64,000 bases of DNA from Paenibacillus catalpae (lineage in GTDB: Bacteria; Bacillota; Bacilli; Paenibacillales; Paenibacillaceae): contig NZ_FOMT01000001.1 in NCBI RefSeq assembly GCF_900112695.1, forward strand, positions 992,001 to 1,056,000, read 5' to 3'. The notes under the pieces are model-generated. The model had not been told where the DNA came from. It worked only from the letters and a program-made list of their open reading frames with translations, and did not search any database. Positions 43,326 through 54,283 of the stretch are shown in pieces (the stretch's first letter is position 1; every line of letters starts with the position of its first letter). A program made the position numbers and the translations under genes.

Positions 43326-46300
43326 ATGAGCCAAACCGGAGACAACCGGCAGCGCTTTGAACTGCTGATGCAGCAAGCAGGGCTGCCGCTCGAAATAATT
43401 AATTCTTACTACAAAGACGGATATATTGAACAAGTCATTGTAGGGAAAAGCAACAGAAAATGGACGTTTTGCATCCGCAAAACGTCTTTAGTTCCTTATA
43501 AGGCCTTTATAGCACTAACTCAAGCAGTAAACATGAAGTTTTCCCATATTGCCGATACTTCTTTCAAGCTGTTATATGACCAGGAAGTACCTGCTGCAGA
43601 CATAGCCCGTGAATACTGGCCTTTGTTTCTGGAGTGGGTACAGCGTGAGAACGCATCCGTTAACGGTTGGCTGAGCAAAGCAGGCATGGAGCCGACAAGC
43701 GAGATGATTACAGTATCTCTGCTTGACGGCATGGGGCTTGAGCTTGCCAAGAAGAAGCGGATCGACGAAGCGATTGCGAGATTTTATGAGCGTACCTTCG
43801 AACGGACATATCGGGTCAAGCTGGAAGTTGGCGAGCAGGCCAGACAGGAAGTTTATGAAGAGTTCCAGCAGAAACGGGAACAAGCGGAGCGGGAAGCGGT
43901 TATTCAGATTATGGAGAGCGTTTCTTCCGAATCTGAAGGCGACGGCGATGAAGAACCGGTCAAACTGGCCATGGGCTACGACATTCGGGATGAGCCTACG
44001 CCACTTATGAACATCCGCGAAGAAGAGAAGAAAATTACGGTACAAGGCGCCGTATTTGGCCTCGAGGTGAAAGAGCTTCGTAACGGCATGACTCTCTTTA
44101 CCTTTAACGTAACGGACTTCTCGGATTCGATAGCAATGAAGATGTTTGCCAAGAACAAGGAAGATGTGAAGATCCTTAGTCTGCTGTCTAACGGCAAATG
44201 GGTAAAAGCCCGCGGCAAGGTCGATTATGACCGTTTCATGCAGGAGCCTGAGCTCGTCATGATGCCTAATGATCTTCAGGAAATCTCTTCTCCGCCAGAC
44301 CGTAAGGACAACGCGGAAGAGAAACGCGTAGAGTTCCATCTTCACTCCACGATGAGTGCCATGGACGCGGTTACGCCGATTGGCGAATATGTGAAGATGG
44401 CTGCTAAATGGGGTCATAAAGCGATTGCCATTACAGATCACAGCAATATTCACTGTTATCCTGAGGCATTCAAGGCAGCAAAGAAGAATGGCATCCAAGT
44501 TTTATTCGGGCTGGAAGCCAATGTTGTGAACGACGCGGTTCCGATGGTCCTGAACTCAAGGGAAGAGCAGCTAGCTTCTGCTGAGTATGTCGTATTTGAT
44601 ATTGAGACAACGGGCTTGTCTATTATTAATAATAAGATTATCGAGCTTGCCGGTGTTAAGATGCGGGACGGCAAGGAGATTGACCGGTTCTCTACGTTCA
44701 TCAACCCGCATGAGAAAATCCCTTATCATATTCAACAGCTGACAAACATCAATGATGAGATGGTTATGGATGCACCGGAACTGGAACCGATGCTGCGTGA
44801 ATTTATCACCTTCATTGGAGATGCTGTTCTTGTAGCCCATAATGCAAGATTTGATATCGGATTTATGCAAGCGAATTTGAAGTCGTTTGGACTACCGGAG
44901 CTGACGAATCCGGTGCTTGATACGCTGGAGTTAGCAAGATTCCTCCATCCGTCGATGAAGAACCACCGTCTTAATACTTTATCTGCAAAATATAAAATTT
45001 CTCTCGATAACCATCACCGTGCGGTGGACGACTCAGTTGCCCTCGGCGGCGTTTTATACGGACTCATAAACGATGCAGCAGAACGCAATATTACCGGACT
45101 TCATCAATTAAATGATTATGTTGGCCTGGACATATCCAATTCCCGGCCATTCCATTGCAATATTTACGCGTTAAATGCTGTTGGCAAGAAAAATTTGTTC
45201 AAGATGGTGTCGATCTCTCATACCGAACATTTCAAACGCGTTGCCTGCATTCCGAAGAGCAAGCTTGTTGACATGCGCGAAGGCATTCTTGTGATTTCTG
45301 GCTGTGAGAAGGGTGAATTCTTCGAGACGGTGCTTAATAAATCCTATGAAGAAGCCCTTGAGGTTGCTCGATTTTACGATGCGCTGGAGATTCAGCCGAT
45401 TGACTTCTACATGCATCTTGTAGATAAAGGACTAGTGGGGAGCCGAGCTGAGATTGAGCAGGCGATCCGCCGTATTTGCGAGATTGGCGATGAGCTTGGC
45501 AAACCTGTTATCGCAACCGGTAACGTTCATTACTTGAACCCACGGGACAAGCTGTATCGCGATATCGCCATCCACGGCATTACCGGTTTTAGTCCGCTTA
45601 AAGATTTGCGTAAACCGGATGCGCATTTCCGTACAACCGAAGAGATGCTTCGGGAGTTTGCCTTCCTAGGCGAAGCAAGGGCCTATGAAGTTGTCGTGAA
45701 GAACACGATTGAGCTATCTGAACGGTTCGAGCCGTTCGAGATGTTCCCGGATAAGCTTTTTACCCCAATTATCGAAGGGGCGGAAGAGGAAATCCGGAAT
45801 ACCTGTTATGACACAGCGAAATCCATGTACGGCGATGATCTCCCGCAAGTTGTTATCGACCGTCTTGAGAAGGAGCTTGTACCGATCATCAAGTTTGGCT
45901 TCTCCGCCAACTACTTGATCTCGGAGAAGCTCGTTAAGAAGTCCAATGCTGACGGATATCTTGTAGGTTCCAGGGGCTCTGTAGGTTCTTCCGTAGTTGC
46001 CACCTTCCTTGGCATATCCGAGGTTAATCCGCTGCCTGCGCATTATTTGTGCAAGAATTCGGAATGCCGCCATAGCGAATGGTTCCTTGACGGCAGTGTA
46101 CCAAGCGGATTTGACTTGCCGGACAAGAACTGTCCGAAGTGCGGCATGCCGATGAAGGGCGAAGGACAGGATATCCCGTTTGAGACCTTCCTTGGTTTCA
46201 AGGGCGATAAAGTTCCCGATATCGATCTAAACTTCTCAGGCGAATATCAGCCAACGGCGCATAATTTTACCAAGATCATGTTTGGCGACAAATGCGTGTT

Positions 46301-47639
46301 CCGTGCCGGCACCATTGGTACGGTAGCGGAGAAGACAGGATATGGCTTTGCACGAAAATACGCAGAAGATCACAGTAAAACATGGCGTAGTGCGGAGCTG
46401 TCACGGCTTGCTTCCGGTGTAACCGGCGTGAAGCGGAGTACTGGCCAGCATCCTGGCGGTATAGTTGTTGTTCCGAACTATATGGAAGTCGAAGACATAA
46501 CTCCAGTGCAATACCCGGCGGATGATGTCAATGCGGAATGGAAGACAACACATTTCGATTATCACGCCTTTGAAGCCAACTTGCTGAAGCTTGATATTCT
46601 GGGTCATGATGATCCGACGATGATGCGGATGCTGCAGGATTTGACCGGTGTTGATCCTACGACCATTCCGATGAATGATCCGAAAGTCATGAGCATGTTC
46701 AACTCGACCAAAGCGTTGGAAGTCTCGCCTGAGAAAATCCGTACACCGGTAGCAACATACGGCGTTCCGGAGATGGGAACGAAGTTCGTCCGTCAGATGC
46801 TTCAGGAGACGCAGCCTTCTTCCTTTGCCGACTTACTTCAAATTTCGGGATTATCTCACGGAACCGGCGTATGGCTGGGCAATGCACAGGAGCTGATCAA
46901 AAAAGGAACCTGTAACATTAAGACGGTTATCGGCTGTCGTGACGATATCATGCTTTATCTTATCTATAAAGCGGGAATGGATGCCGGGCTCGCCTTCAAA
47001 ATTACAGAGAGTGTACGTAAAGGTAAAGGTCTAACTCCGGAATGGATCGAGGAGATGAAGCGCTGCAAAGTGCCTCAATGGTATATTGATTCCTGTCTCC
47101 GGATCGAGTACATGTTCCCTAAGGCGCATGCCGCCGCATACGTTATTTCAGCAGTTCGGACCGCCTATTTCAAGCTGTATTATCCGATTGCTTACTATGC
47201 AACTTACTTTACGGTCCGGGCAGAGGATTTTGATCTGGATCTGCTGTGCCAAGGTTATGACGCTATTCAGAAGAAGCTTATCGAGATTGAGGATAAAGGC
47301 TTCAACGCAACAACAAAAGAGAAGAATAGTGTGTCTCTCCTTGAGATGGCCCTTGAGATGACCGCACGCGGCTTCTCTTTCAAACCGATTGACTTGTACC
47401 GTTCGGATGCGACAAAGTTTATTGTGGACGGCGACTCGCTAATTCCGCCTTACGCAGCGATTGCAGGGATCGGGGAGAATGCGGCACGGAATATTGCGGC
47501 ATCGAGAGAGCATGGCGAATTCCTCTCCATTGAGGATTTCCAGCAGAAATCCAAAGCCAGTAAGACGATTATTGAAGTGTTAACGGGAATGGGCTGCTTC
47601 CGCGGACTCCCGGAATCGAACCAGCTGTCGTTGTTCTAA
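43326..47639 (+). CDS. polC: DNA polymerase III alpha subunit, Gram-positive type PolC
   Basis: Replicative polymerase with built-in proofreading. 1437 residues (same as B. subtilis): N-terminal domains, OB fold, PHP domain (EFHLHSTMSAMDAVTP near 337), 3'-5' exonuclease inserted in it (VVFDIETTGLS near 424; NARFDIGF), a zinc motif near 900-940 (Cys-x-x-x-x-x-C ... CPKCGMP), the catalytic PDIDLNFSGEYQ, and the fingers/beta-binding C-terminus (NQLSLF clamp motif). An ATG is preferred; a TTG 9 bases earlier is closer to GGAG and remains possible. Confidence 0.97.
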   Translation: MSQTGDNRQRFELLMQQAGLPLEIINSYYKDGYIEQVIVGKSNRKWTFCIRKTSLVPYKAFIALTQAVNMKFSHIADTSFKLLYDQEVPAADIAREYWPLFLEWVQRENASVNGWLSKAGMEPTSEMITVSLLDGMGLELAKKKRIDEAIARFYERTFERTYRVKLEVGEQARQEVYEEFQQKREQAEREAVIQIMESVSSESEGDGDEEPVKLAMGYDIRDEPTPLMNIREEEKKITVQGAVFGLEVKELRNGMTLFTFNVTDFSDSIAMKMFAKNKEDVKILSLLSNGKWVKARGKVDYDRFMQEPELVMMPNDLQEISSPPDRKDNAEEKRVEFHLHSTMSAMDAVTPIGEYVKMAAKWGHKAIAITDHSNIHCYPEAFKAAKKNGIQVLFGLEANVVNDAVPMVLNSREEQLASAEYVVFDIETTGLSIINNKIIELAGVKMRDGKEIDRFSTFINPHEKIPYHIQQLTNINDEMVMDAPELEPMLREFITFIGDAVLVAHNARFDIGFMQANLKSFGLPELTNPVLDTLELARFLHPSMKNHRLNTLSAKYKISLDNHHRAVDDSVALGGVLYGLINDAAERNITGLHQLNDYVGLDISNSRPFHCNIYALNAVGKKNLFKMVSISHTEHFKRVACIPKSKLVDMREGILVISGCEKGEFFETVLNKSYEEALEVARFYDALEIQPIDFYMHLVDKGLVGSRAEIEQAIRRICEIGDELGKPVIATGNVHYLNPRDKLYRDIAIHGITGFSPLKDLRKPDAHFRTTEEMLREFAFLGEARAYEVVVKNTIELSERFEPFEMFPDKLFTPIIEGAEEEIRNTCYDTAKSMYGDDLPQVVIDRLEKELVPIIKFGFSANYLISEKLVKKSNADGYLVGSRGSVGSSVVATFLGISEVNPLPAHYLCKNSECRHSEWFLDGSVPSGFDLPDKNCPKCGMPMKGEGQDIPFETFLGFKGDKVPDIDLNFSGEYQPTAHNFTKIMFGDKCVFRAGTIGTVAEKTGYGFARKYAEDHSKTWRSAELSRLASGVTGVKRSTGQHPGGIVVVPNYMEVEDITPVQYPADDVNAEWKTTHFDYHAFEANLLKLDILGHDDPTMMRMLQDLTGVDPTTIPMNDPKVMSMFNSTKALEVSPEKIRTPVATYGVPEMGTKFVRQMLQETQPSSFADLLQISGLSHGTGVWLGNAQELIKKGTCNIKTVIGCRDDIMLYLIYKAGMDAGLAFKITESVRKGKGLTPEWIEEMKRCKVPQWYIDSCLRIEYMFPKAHAAAYVISAVRTAYFKLYYPIAYYATYFTVRAEDFDLDLLCQGYDAIQKKLIEIEDKGFNATTKEKNSVSLLEMALEMTARGFSFKPIDLYRSDATKFIVDGDSLIPPYAAIAGIGENAARNIAASREHGEFLSIEDFQQKSKASKTIIEVLTGMGCFRGLPESNQLSLF

Positions 47640-47663
47640 ACGCGGAGTGCTAGAAAACATTTC

Positions 47664-47692
47664 TTGTCACCCCTATGCGGTTATGATATAAT
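47664..47692 (+). promoter_or_regulatory. Sigma-A promoter of the rimP-nusA-infB operon
   Basis: TTGTCA, a 17-base spacer and a perfect TATAAT, 25 bases after the polC stop. Best promoter in the window. Confidence 0.88.
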
Positions 47693-47728
47693 TTTTGTGG
47701 CAATGATGTGGATAGAGACTTGAAGCAG

Positions 47729-47772
47729 AGAGTGGGGAAACCCACTCTTTACGTTTTGTAAACGGCTTTTTT
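47729..47772 (+). promoter_or_regulatory. Tandem hairpins in the rimP leader (attenuator-like)
   Basis: First hairpin: AGAGTGGG/CCCACTCT closing a GAAA tetraloop (47729-47748). Second: CGTTT/AAACG around TGT (47752-47764), followed by GC and six T. The second resembles a weak terminator inside the leader, about 50 bases before rimP. Since the operon encodes NusA, this could be a feedback attenuation site; that is inference. Confidence 0.55.
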
Positions 47773-47824
47773 CATATACAAATAAGATGTTTCAAGCGTA
47801 CGAAGAAACAGGAGGTTACACCGA

Positions 47825-48286
47825 TTGAGCACATCCAAAATCAAAACCGTCGTTGAAGAAATGCTTACTCCATTCCTCAACAGCAATGGATTTGAACTTG
47901 TTGATATTGAGTACGTAAAGGAAGGCAGCAATTACTTCCTTCGTGTGTTCGTTGACAAGGAAGGCGGCATCGATATAGACGAATGCGGCAAAATCAGCGA
48001 ATTTTTGAGCGAGGAATTGGATAAGAATGATCCGGTCTCCGATGCTTACTTCTTAGAAGTATCTTCTCCGGGTGCGGAACGTCCGCTTAAGAAGCCTGAA
48101 GATGTTCGCAAGGCAGTTGGCAAGCATGTTTACATAACGACTTACGAGCCGATTGACGGTTCTAAGGAATTTGAAGGACAGCTTACAGCGTTTGATGGTG
48201 AACAGGCAACGGTCAAGATCGGCAAGAAAGAACATGTTATTCCTTATTCCAAGGTCGCGGGCGCTCGTCTTGCGATTGTGTTCTAA
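47825..48286 (+). CDS. rimP: Ribosome maturation factor RimP
   Basis: Needed for 30S subunit assembly. 153 residues with [38 protein letters not shown] and [19 protein letters not shown], and a C-terminal SH3-like domain. TTG start preceded by CAGGAGGTTACACC; no ATG gives a better N-terminus. First gene of the operon before nusA, as in most bacteria. Confidence 0.96.
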   Translation: MSTSKIKTVVEEMLTPFLNSNGFELVDIEYVKEGSNYFLRVFVDKEGGIDIDECGKISEFLSEELDKNDPVSDAYFLEVSSPGAERPLKKPEDVRKAVGKHVYITTYEPIDGSKEFEGQLTAFDGEQATVKIGKKEHVIPYSKVAGARLAIVF

Positions 48287-48323
48287 ATAGCGGTTTATTT
48301 TTGAAAGGGGGAACTCCATTCCA

Positions 48324-49427
48324 ATGAGCATGGATTTTATTGAAGCATTGTCGGAAATCGAGAGGGATAAAGGAATTGCAAAGGAAGTGCTGTTAGAAGC
48401 GATTGAAGCGGCTTTAATATCGAGCTACAAGCGCAACTTTAATACGGCGCAGAACGTGCGCGTGGACATGAACCGACACAGCGGCGTCATTAAAGTATAC
48501 GCTCGTAAAACGGTTGTAGACGAAGTGCTCGATCCGCGTCTGGAAATTACAGTCGACGCTGCCCGTGAGATCAACCCTCACTATCAGCTGGATGATATTG
48601 CAGATATCGAAGTTACGCCACGTGACTTTGGCCGGATTGCGGCTCAGACAGCGAAGCAGGTCGTTACGCAACGTATCCGCGAAGCGGAACGCGGTCTGAT
48701 CTACAATGCATTTATTGATAAAGAAGAAGATATTGTAAACGGTATTGTACAGCGTCAAGATACGCGCAACCTGTTTGTTGATCTAGGCAAGGTTGAAGCG
48801 GTTCTACCGCTTACGGAACTGATGCCGACAGACAAATTCAAGCATGGCGACCGCGTAAAGTCGTACATTACAAAGGTTGAGAACACGACCAAGGGGCCGC
48901 AAATTATTTTGTCCCGTACCCATCCGGGTCTTCTGAAACGTCTCTTTGAGCTTGAAGTGCCGGAAATCTATGATGGTGTTGTAGAGATTCGTTCCGTAGC
49001 ACGCGAAGCTGGCTTTCGTTCGAAGATCGCGGTACATTCCCGTAACGAAGAAGTTGATCCGGTTGGATCCTGCGTAGGTCCTAAGGGTATGCGTGTACAA
49101 ACAATCGTTAACGAGCTCACCGGCGAGAAGATCGACATCGTTCGCTGGTCGGAGAGCGTAGAGGAATATGTGGCAAATGCGCTCAGCCCTTCCAAGGTGC
49201 TTGAGGTCATCGTATTTGAACAAGAGAAAATGGCTCGTGTGATTGTACCTGATTATCAGCTGTCTCTTGCCATTGGCATCAAGGGTCAAAATGCACGCCT
49301 TGCAGCGAAGCTGACTGGCTGGAAGATCGATATTAAGAGCGAAACGCAAGCGGAGCAGGAATACGGCCGTCCGAAAACGACGACAGGTACCATGCACCAG
49401 GATTCCGTTTCGATCGATCTGGCATAA
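48324..49427 (+). CDS. nusA: Transcription elongation/termination factor NusA
   Basis: RNA polymerase-associated factor affecting pausing, intrinsic termination and antitermination. 367 residues: N-terminal polymerase-binding domain (FIEALSEIERDKGIAKEVLL), S1 domain (NGIVQRQDTRNLFVDLGKVE), and KH1/KH2 domains (DPVGSCVGPKGMRVQTIVNE; SLAIGIKGQNARLAAKLTGW). Lacks the C-terminal acidic repeats of E. coli, as in Bacillus. The GGGGGA box is about 12 bases from the first ATG; a second ATG two codons later is possible. Confidence 0.97.
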   Translation: MSMDFIEALSEIERDKGIAKEVLLEAIEAALISSYKRNFNTAQNVRVDMNRHSGVIKVYARKTVVDEVLDPRLEITVDAAREINPHYQLDDIADIEVTPRDFGRIAAQTAKQVVTQRIREAERGLIYNAFIDKEEDIVNGIVQRQDTRNLFVDLGKVEAVLPLTELMPTDKFKHGDRVKSYITKVENTTKGPQIILSRTHPGLLKRLFELEVPEIYDGVVEIRSVAREAGFRSKIAVHSRNEEVDPVGSCVGPKGMRVQTIVNELTGEKIDIVRWSESVEEYVANALSPSKVLEVIVFEQEKMARVIVPDYQLSLAIGIKGQNARLAAKLTGWKIDIKSETQAEQEYGRPKTTTGTMHQDSVSIDLA

Positions 49428-49475
49428 GGCTGGCTTACATCTTGGGTCCATTAACGGGCAAAGGAGGGGTGTACG

Positions 49476-49790
49476 GTGAGACCGAGAAAAGTGCCGCTTC
49501 GCAAGTGCGTGGCATGCCAAGAAATGAAGCCAAAGAGAGAACTCATCCGGGTTGTTCGGACACCAAACGAAGAAGTGCTTATAGACCTGACGGGGAAAAA
49601 AGCCGGTCGAGGCGCCTATTTATGCGGACAGGTCAGCTGTTTTAAGCTGGCGAAGAAGTCCAAAGCGCTCGACCGTGCATTAAAGCAGGCAGTCGACGCA
49701 TCGATTTACGACCAGCTTGAACAGGATTTCATAGCGGTAGAAGACGAGTTTCTGGCAGGCAAGGAGCGGGAAAGCGATGAAGATGAATAA
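49476..49790 (+). CDS. rnpM: YlxR family RNA-binding protein (RnpM)
   Basis: 104 residues with the DUF448 core: PLRKCVACQEMKPKRELIRV, then GRGAYLCGQVSCFKLAKKSK. In B. subtilis YlxR binds the RNase P RNA and modulates the enzyme, hence RnpM; the same role here is inferred from family membership. GTG start with AAAGGAGGGGTGTACG. It overlaps ylxQ by 14 bases. Confidence 0.9.
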   Translation: MRPRKVPLRKCVACQEMKPKRELIRVVRTPNEEVLIDLTGKKAGRGAYLCGQVSCFKLAKKSKALDRALKQAVDASIYDQLEQDFIAVEDEFLAGKERESDEDE

Positions 49791-50133
49791 AGGCTTGTCC
49801 TCGCTCGGAATGGCCATGAGAGCTGGCAAGCTCATTACCGGTGATGAAATTGTGCTCAAGGCGGTTCGTAAGGGGGAAGCACAGCTCGTTATTATTGCGG
49901 GCGATGCTTCACCAAATACGAAGAAGAAGTTTCGCGACAAATGCAACACCTACGGGGTACAGCTCGCCGAAGCATTTGACCGCGATCAGCTTGGAAAGGC
50001 CATAGGAAAGCCGGAACGAGTCGTACTGGCGGTAACTGACGCAAAGTTCGGAAAAATGATTGCAGGTCATCTGAGTCAAAATTCGGAGGTGGATAATATT
50101 GAGCAAACAACAGGACAACAGCAAGGACAATAA
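49777..50133 (+). CDS. ylxQ: L7Ae-type K-turn RNA-binding protein YlxQ
   Basis: 118-residue L7Ae/L30e/S12e/Gadd45 family protein: [39 protein letters not shown] and [16 protein letters not shown]. subtilis YlxQ binds K-turn motifs; cellular function is unsettled. Start inside the end of rnpM; the last 12 codons overlap the start of infB, an unusually long (35 base) overlap for this operon. Confidence 0.92.
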   Translation: MKMNKGLSSLGMAMRAGKLITGDEIVLKAVRKGEAQLVIIAGDASPNTKKKFRDKCNTYGVQLAEAFDRDQLGKAIGKPERVVLAVTDAKFGKMIAGHLSQNSEVDNIEQTTGQQQGQ

Positions 50134-52930
50134 AGATAAAACCCGCGTATATGAATACGCGAAATCGCTAAACATGAGCAGTAAAGAAATTATAACGATT
50201 CTTAAGCGGCTTAATTTGCCCGTTAATAATCATATGAGTGTTATGGAAACCGAAATGGTTAATAAAGTGGAAGGCTTCTTCCGCGATATTAAGCAAAATG
50301 CGGCTGCGAAGCGTGCTCAGGAATCAGGCAGTGCAACCGTATCGGCAGCACCACAGCCACAAGCACAATCGGCAAACAAACCGCAGTCGTCTCAACCGGT
50401 ACAAAAAAATCTATCTCAGGACAGACAGGGGCCTATGAATTCTATTAAAACGACATCTGAAACTAACCAATCGCAACAAGAACAACGTCCGGCACAAAGT
50501 CAGCAAGAAAACTCAACTCCAACAAGCTCAAGCCCGAGTAATGCAGGAGCAAGCTCCAGCAGCGCAAGCTCGAATAATTCGAGCAGCTCGAGTAACAATA
50601 GACCGCAAAACAGCGGCAACAGCGGTAATCGTCAAGGTTCGTACCAAGGTAACCGTCCGCAAGGCGGAGGCCAAGGCGGCAATCGTCCACAAGGCGGAGG
50701 CGGATACAACCGTCCTCAAGGGCAAGGCGGTCAAGGCGGAGGCCAAGGCGGCAGCCGTCCACAAGGCGGGGGCGGGTACAATCGTCCTCAAGGACAAGGT
50801 GGTCAAGGCGGCCAAGGCGGCAATCGTCCGCAAGGCGGCGGATTTAACCGTCCACAAGGACAAGGTGCAGGTCAAGGCGGCAATCGCCCGCAAGGCGGAG
50901 GAGCTCCAGGCGGCAACCGTCCACCACAAGGCGGAGGCGGTCCAGCCCGTTCGTTCGATTCTTCGCGTCCGGCACCTACATCGCGCGGTACTGCGGCAGC
51001 TGAAACGAACCGCAAAGGCAACAACACGGTTAATAAGAATAAGTCGACTAATAACGGCAGCCAAAAACGATTCGACGACGGCAAGCCGAACTTCAGAACC
51101 AACCCTAACAACCGCGGCAAAGGCGGCAGAAATAATCGGAATCATTCGCAGCAGCCTCCTCGCGAGAAAATCGACAACACGCCTAAGAAAATTATTGTAC
51201 GCGGTACAATGACGGTAGGCGATTTGGCGAAGCTGCTCCATAAGGATGCTTCTGAGGTCATTAAGAAGCTTATTTCTCTTGGCGTAATGGCTACTATTAA
51301 CCAAGAGCTTGATATGGATACAATTCTTTTGATTGCATCCGAGTTCGGGGTAGAAGTTGAAGTGAAAATTCCGGTTGAAGAGGATACCTTCGAAACGGTC
51401 GAAGAAGTGGATGACGAAGCAGATCTGTCGACACGTCCACCAGTTGTAACCATTATGGGTCACGTTGACCATGGTAAAACAACCCTTCTTGACGCTATCC
51501 GTCATACGAACGTAACTGGCGGCGAAGCGGGCGGCATTACGCAGCATATAGGTGCTTACCAAGTCGAGATCAACCATAAGAAAATTACGTTCCTCGATAC
51601 ACCAGGTCACGAAGCGTTTACGCTGATGCGTGCACGTGGTGCTCAAGTAACGGACATTACGATAATCGTAGTTGCAGCTGATGACGGTGTTATGCCTCAG
51701 ACAGTTGAAGCAGTCAACCATGCGAAAGCGGCTGGCGTACCGATCATCGTAGCGGTTAACAAAATTGATAAACCTGATGCGGATCCTGATAAAATCAAAC
51801 AGGCGCTGACGGAATATGAGCTGGTACCGGAAGAGTGGGGCGGCGATACGATTTTCGTTAACGTATCTGCGAAACAACGTCTTGGTCTGGAAGAGCTGCT
51901 CGAGATGATTCTGCTCGTAGCTGAAGTTAATGATTACAAAGCGAATTCAGACAAACGTGCACGCGGTACGGTTATTGAAGCCGAGCTGGATAAAGGTAAA
52001 GGTCCAGTAGCACGCGTTCTCGTGCAGCATGGTTCGCTTAAGATTGGTGATGCTTTCGTTGCCGGTAACTGCTTCGGCCGTGTCCGTGCAATGGTGAACG
52101 ACAAAGGCCGCCGTATCAAAGAAGCGGGTCCTTCTACACCCGTGGAGATCACTGGCTTAACAGAGGTACCACTTGCCGGCGACCCGTTCATGGTATTCGA
52201 AGACGAGCGTAAAGCTAGAGCAATTGCTGACCGTCGTTCGATTAAACAACGTCAGTCGGAGCTTGGCGCGAATTCCCGAGTTACGCTTGACGACCTGTTC
52301 AAGCATATTCAAGAAGGCGAGATCAAGGATCTCAACATTATTATCAAGTCTGACGTTCAAGGTTCAACAGAGGCGCTCAAAGGCTCCCTTGGGAAAATTG
52401 AAATTGAAGGCGTTCGTATCAAAATCATTCACAGCGGCGTAGGCGCGATCACCGAATCCGATATTAACTTGGCAGCGGCATCCAATGCTATTGTTATCGG
52501 CTTTAACGTTCGTCCTGATGCACAAGCCGATCAGGCTGCACAACAAGAAAAAGTTGATGTGCGTCTGCATCGCGTTATCTATAATGTGATCGAAGAGATC
52601 GAGCAAGCAATGAAAGGCATGCTGGATCCTATCTTCAAAGAGGTTGTTCAAGGGCAGGCTGAAGTCCGCAACATCTTCAAGCTTAGCAAAGTTGGCGCTA
52701 TCGCTGGTTGTATGGTGATAAGCGGCAAAATTACTCGTAACTCCGAAGTTCGCGTTATCCGCGGCGGTATCGTTGTATTCGAAGGTAAATTGGATACAGT
52801 GAAACGCTTCAAGGACGATGTGAAGGAAGTCGCTCAAGGCTACGAGTGCGGTATTACGATCGAGCGGTTTAGCGACTTCAAAGAAGGGGATATTATTGAA
52901 GCCTTCGTTATGGAGTCGGTAGAGAGGTGA
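50099..52930 (+). CDS. infB: Translation initiation factor IF-2
   Basis: GTPase that brings initiator tRNA to the 30S subunit. 943 residues, well above the 716 of B. subtilis. N-terminal helix ([20 protein letters not shown]), then about 200 residues (130-340) of Ser/Asn then Gly/Gln/Arg/Pro/Asn repeats (GGNRPQGGG units), the second N domain, G domain with GHVDHGKTT at about 454-462, DTPGHEAF and NKIDKPDA, and domains II-IV complete. TTG start after CGGAGGTGGATAATA. Confidence 0.96.
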   Translation: MSKQQDNSKDNKDKTRVYEYAKSLNMSSKEIITILKRLNLPVNNHMSVMETEMVNKVEGFFRDIKQNAAAKRAQESGSATVSAAPQPQAQSANKPQSSQPVQKNLSQDRQGPMNSIKTTSETNQSQQEQRPAQSQQENSTPTSSSPSNAGASSSSASSNNSSSSSNNRPQNSGNSGNRQGSYQGNRPQGGGQGGNRPQGGGGYNRPQGQGGQGGGQGGSRPQGGGGYNRPQGQGGQGGQGGNRPQGGGFNRPQGQGAGQGGNRPQGGGAPGGNRPPQGGGGPARSFDSSRPAPTSRGTAAAETNRKGNNTVNKNKSTNNGSQKRFDDGKPNFRTNPNNRGKGGRNNRNHSQQPPREKIDNTPKKIIVRGTMTVGDLAKLLHKDASEVIKKLISLGVMATINQELDMDTILLIASEFGVEVEVKIPVEEDTFETVEEVDDEADLSTRPPVVTIMGHVDHGKTTLLDAIRHTNVTGGEAGGITQHIGAYQVEINHKKITFLDTPGHEAFTLMRARGAQVTDITIIVVAADDGVMPQTVEAVNHAKAAGVPIIVAVNKIDKPDADPDKIKQALTEYELVPEEWGGDTIFVNVSAKQRLGLEELLEMILLVAEVNDYKANSDKRARGTVIEAELDKGKGPVARVLVQHGSLKIGDAFVAGNCFGRVRAMVNDKGRRIKEAGPSTPVEITGLTEVPLAGDPFMVFEDERKARAIADRRSIKQRQSELGANSRVTLDDLFKHIQEGEIKDLNIIIKSDVQGSTEALKGSLGKIEIEGVRIKIIHSGVGAITESDINLAAASNAIVIGFNVRPDAQADQAAQQEKVDVRLHRVIYNVIEEIEQAMKGMLDPIFKEVVQGQAEVRNIFKLSKVGAIAGCMVISGKITRNSEVRVIRGGIVVFEGKLDTVKRFKDDVKEVAQGYECGITIERFSDFKEGDIIEAFVMESVER

Positions 52931-52937
52931 TTAAGGC

Positions 52938-53294
52938 ATGGCTAAAATTCGTGTAGGTCGGGTCGGCGAACAAATTAAAAAAGAGCTGAGCCAAATTATT
53001 CAAACCGAGCTGAAGGATCCTCGTATCGGGTTTATTACCGTAACGGGTGTTGAGGCGACAAGCGACCTGTCTCAGGCGCGCGTCTACCTCAGCGTGCTCG
53101 GCAGTGAAGAACAGAAGGAAGAAACCCTTAAAGCGCTGGCCAAGGCAAACGGATATCTACGTTCCGAGCTCGGCAAGCGGATGCGACTTCGTCATACGCC
53201 TGAGCTGCTGTTCAAGTTCGACAGCAGTATCGAGTATGGCAGCCGCATCGAGGGGCTGCTTGATGAAATTAACCGCGGGAATAAGGGTCAATGA
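52938..53294 (+). CDS. rbfA: 30S ribosome-binding factor RbfA
   Basis: KH-domain factor for 16S rRNA 5' end maturation and cold adaptation. 118 residues; [40 protein letters not shown] and [23 protein letters not shown] after AGGTGATTAAGGC. B. subtilis has ylxP between infB and rbfA; here only 7 bases separate them. The stop overlaps nrnA (ATGA). Confidence 0.96.
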   Translation: MAKIRVGRVGEQIKKELSQIIQTELKDPRIGFITVTGVEATSDLSQARVYLSVLGSEEQKEETLKALAKANGYLRSELGKRMRLRHTPELLFKFDSSIEYGSRIEGLLDEINRGNKGQ

Positions 53295-54283
53295 CGGCCC
53301 GCGCGGATTACGGGCAACAGCTTGAAGCTGCACTTGCGTTTATGCAAGAAGGAGACGACTTTTTAGTCGTCTCCCATGTGCAGCCCGATGGGGACGCAAT
53401 CAGCTCCACGTCGGTGATCGGCTGGATGCTTGATCAATTAGGCAAATCAAAAACGCTGATCAATGAAGGAGAATCTCCTTCACGGCTCAGCTACTTAAGA
53501 GGCTATGATCAAATCGTCAATTATCGCAAGGATAAGCCGGGGCAGACGTACACGCATGTTATTGCGGTCGATTGCGCCGATTTTCGGCGTATTGGCGAGG
53601 TTTCAGCCTTGTTTGCGCAGGATGTGAAATTGCTGAATATCGACCATCACCCTACGAATAACGGGTTTGGTACGGTAAACGTCATTCTTCCCGATGCTGC
53701 AGCAACGGTCGAAATATTATACGATATGATTGAAAAGTCTGGCTGCGCAATTGATGAAGAGTGCGCAACGGCTATCTATACAGGCTTGCTGACGGATACA
53801 GGCGGCTTTCGCTATTCCAACACAAGTCCAAAAGTGATGGATGTTGCATCCCGCATGCTTGCACTTGGAGCGCCAGGGCATAAGCTTGCCGATCATCTTC
53901 TTGAAAAGATGACAATGGCTAAGCTGAAGCTGCTGCAGCGCAGCTTGGCGAGATTGACCTTCACCGAGGATCAGCAAATCGGCTGGCTCTATGTGGCCAA
54001 GGATGATATGAGAGAGACAGGTGCCGTATCCGATGATATGGAAGGGATCGTTAACTACGCACTTAATATTGACGGTGTGGAAGTTGGTATCCTATTCAAA
54101 GAAACGGAAGACGGCGGCGTCAAGGCAAGCCTTCGATCCGCAGGCAAAGCAGATGTAGCGGCAATTGCCCAATCTTTTGGCGGTGGCGGTCATGTCCGTG
54201 CAGCAGGCTGCCGGATGCAAGGCTCGCTGAAGGAAGCGATCGAGGAACTTGTTGAAGCAGTCAGAAAGGCGTTGAATGGATAG
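53291..54283 (+). CDS. nrnA: DHH-family oligoribonuclease/pAp phosphatase NrnA
   Basis: Degrades nanoRNA and 3'-phosphoadenosine-5'-phosphate. 330 residues: DHH motifs [26 protein letters not shown] and [13 protein letters not shown], then DHHA1 with [14 protein letters not shown]. In B. subtilis nrnA is elsewhere on the chromosome, while in several other Firmicutes it sits between rbfA and truB as here. Overlaps rbfA by 4 bases and is followed immediately by truB. Confidence 0.95.
   Translation: MTARADYGQQLEAALAFMQEGDDFLVVSHVQPDGDAISSTSVIGWMLDQLGKSKTLINEGESPSRLSYLRGYDQIVNYRKDKPGQTYTHVIAVDCADFRRIGEVSALFAQDVKLLNIDHHPTNNGFGTVNVILPDAAATVEILYDMIEKSGCAIDEECATAIYTGLLTDTGGFRYSNTSPKVMDVASRMLALGAPGHKLADHLLEKMTMAKLKLLQRSLARLTFTEDQQIGWLYVAKDDMRETGAVSDDMEGIVNYALNIDGVEVGILFKETEDGGVKASLRSAGKADVAAIAQSFGGGGHVRAAGCRMQGSLKEAIEELVEAVRKALNG

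Noticed and set aside
43572-44498. Minus-strand frame of about 300 codons opposite polC
   Set aside because: Antisense shadow of a long gene; no recognisable motif.
50541-51212. 223-codon plus-strand frame inside infB
   Set aside because: Ala/Lys-rich shadow of the same repeats in a shifted frame; IF-2 itself is intact in its own frame.
50528-51877. Long open frame on the minus strand opposite infB
   Set aside because: It mirrors the low-complexity GGNRPQ region of IF-2; repetitive codons without stops on either strand explain it, and there is no ribosome-binding site or family resemblance.
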